From: Oligoflexia bacterium
GTDB taxonomy: Bacteria; Bdellovibrionota; UBA1018
NCBI GenBank assembly: GCA_903854365.1
Contig: CAINWE010000254.1
Coordinates: forward strand, 1 to 5,823
Reading direction: 5' to 3'
DNA length: 5,823 bases
How positions within the stretch are numbered: position 1 is the stretch's first letter; each line of letters begins with the position of its first letter. The notes below the pieces were generated by a model. That model did not search any database, had not been told where the DNA came from, and was given only the letters and a program-made list of their open reading frames with translations. Both the position numbers and the translations under genes were made by a program. Of this stretch, positions 5,757 to 5,823 are shown piece by piece.

Positions 5757-5823
5757 GCTACCTTTTACTCCTGGAGAGGATGGTTAATGTTAGTAACACT
5801 CTTGACTTTTCTGGTGATGATGG
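5757..5823 (-). other. Window edge: possible tail of an upstream gene
   Basis: Two minus-strand frames are open from the edge. One ends in TAG at 5758-5760 (last residues LTILSRSKR), the other in TAA at 5765-5767 (last residues NINHPLQE). Either could be the C-terminus of the preceding operon gene, whose stop would sit at or near the glycosyltransferase Shine-Dalgarno. Too little is present to identify a product. Confidence 0.3.
5768..5772 (-). promoter_or_regulatory. Shine-Dalgarno favouring ATG 5756 as glycosyltransferase start
   Basis: AGGAG on the minus strand lies 11 nt before ATG 5756; AAAGG closer in (5761-5765) may also contribute. The later GTG 5702 has no comparable site. This is the reason to suspect that the TAG at 5712-5714 is a true second lesion and not simply upstream sequence. 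Confidence 0.45.

Noticed and set aside
1..5823. CRISPR arrays, tRNA or rRNA genes, insertion sequences and attachment sites
   Set aside because: No regularly spaced repeats, no cloverleaf or rRNA-like segments, no transposase frames and no long terminal repeats were seen.

Overview
The window is a 5.8 kb piece of a surface-polysaccharide (O-antigen, capsule or similar glycan) biosynthesis locus. Every supported gene lies on the minus strand, so transcription runs from high to low coordinates. The content points to a bacterium, most likely Gram-negative: an ABC-2 export permease of the Wzm type, CDP-glucose pathway enzymes and a polyprenyl-phosphate type glycosyltransferase. Base composition looks moderate to slightly AT-rich, and nothing here fixes the genus.

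Layout in transcription order. (1) 5823-5757 is a short stretch with no identifiable gene, perhaps the tail of an upstream gene. (2) 5756-4635 is a glycosyltransferase broken by an in-frame TAA near its middle. If it originally began at an ATG with a good Shine-Dalgarno, a second in-frame stop (TAG) lies near its start. (3) 4645-3818 is a Wzm-like permease whose start overlaps the end of the glycosyltransferase. (4) 3817-3752 is the only real intergenic gap. (5) 3739-2969 is glucose-1-phosphate cytidylyltransferase (RfbF type). (6) 2966-1992 is a CDP-glucose 4,6-dehydratase (RfbG type). (7) 1995-1057 is a membrane-anchored GT2 glycosyltransferase of the dolichol-phosphate-mannose-synthase/GtrB type. 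(8) 1060-386 is a classical short-chain dehydrogenase/reductase. (9) 393-1 is the N-terminal third of a 3-dehydroquinate-synthase-like cyclase that runs off the window.

Genes 5 to 9 are packed with a 2-nt gap, two 4-nt ATGA overlaps and one 8-nt overlap, so they are almost certainly one translationally coupled unit. RfbF and RfbG convert glucose-1-phosphate through CDP-glucose to CDP-4-keto-6-deoxyglucose. The usual next enzyme for 3,6-dideoxyhexoses (the RfbH/DdhC C3-dehydratase) is not next in line. Instead there are a GT2, an SDR and a sugar-phosphate-cyclase homologue, which suggests an unusual modified or cyclitol-like component of the glycan (inference). The permease implies ABC-transporter-dependent export, but its ATPase partner is not beside it in this window. 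The most notable points are the SDR plus cyclase pair in a CDP-sugar operon, the disrupted glycosyltransferase and the orphan permease.
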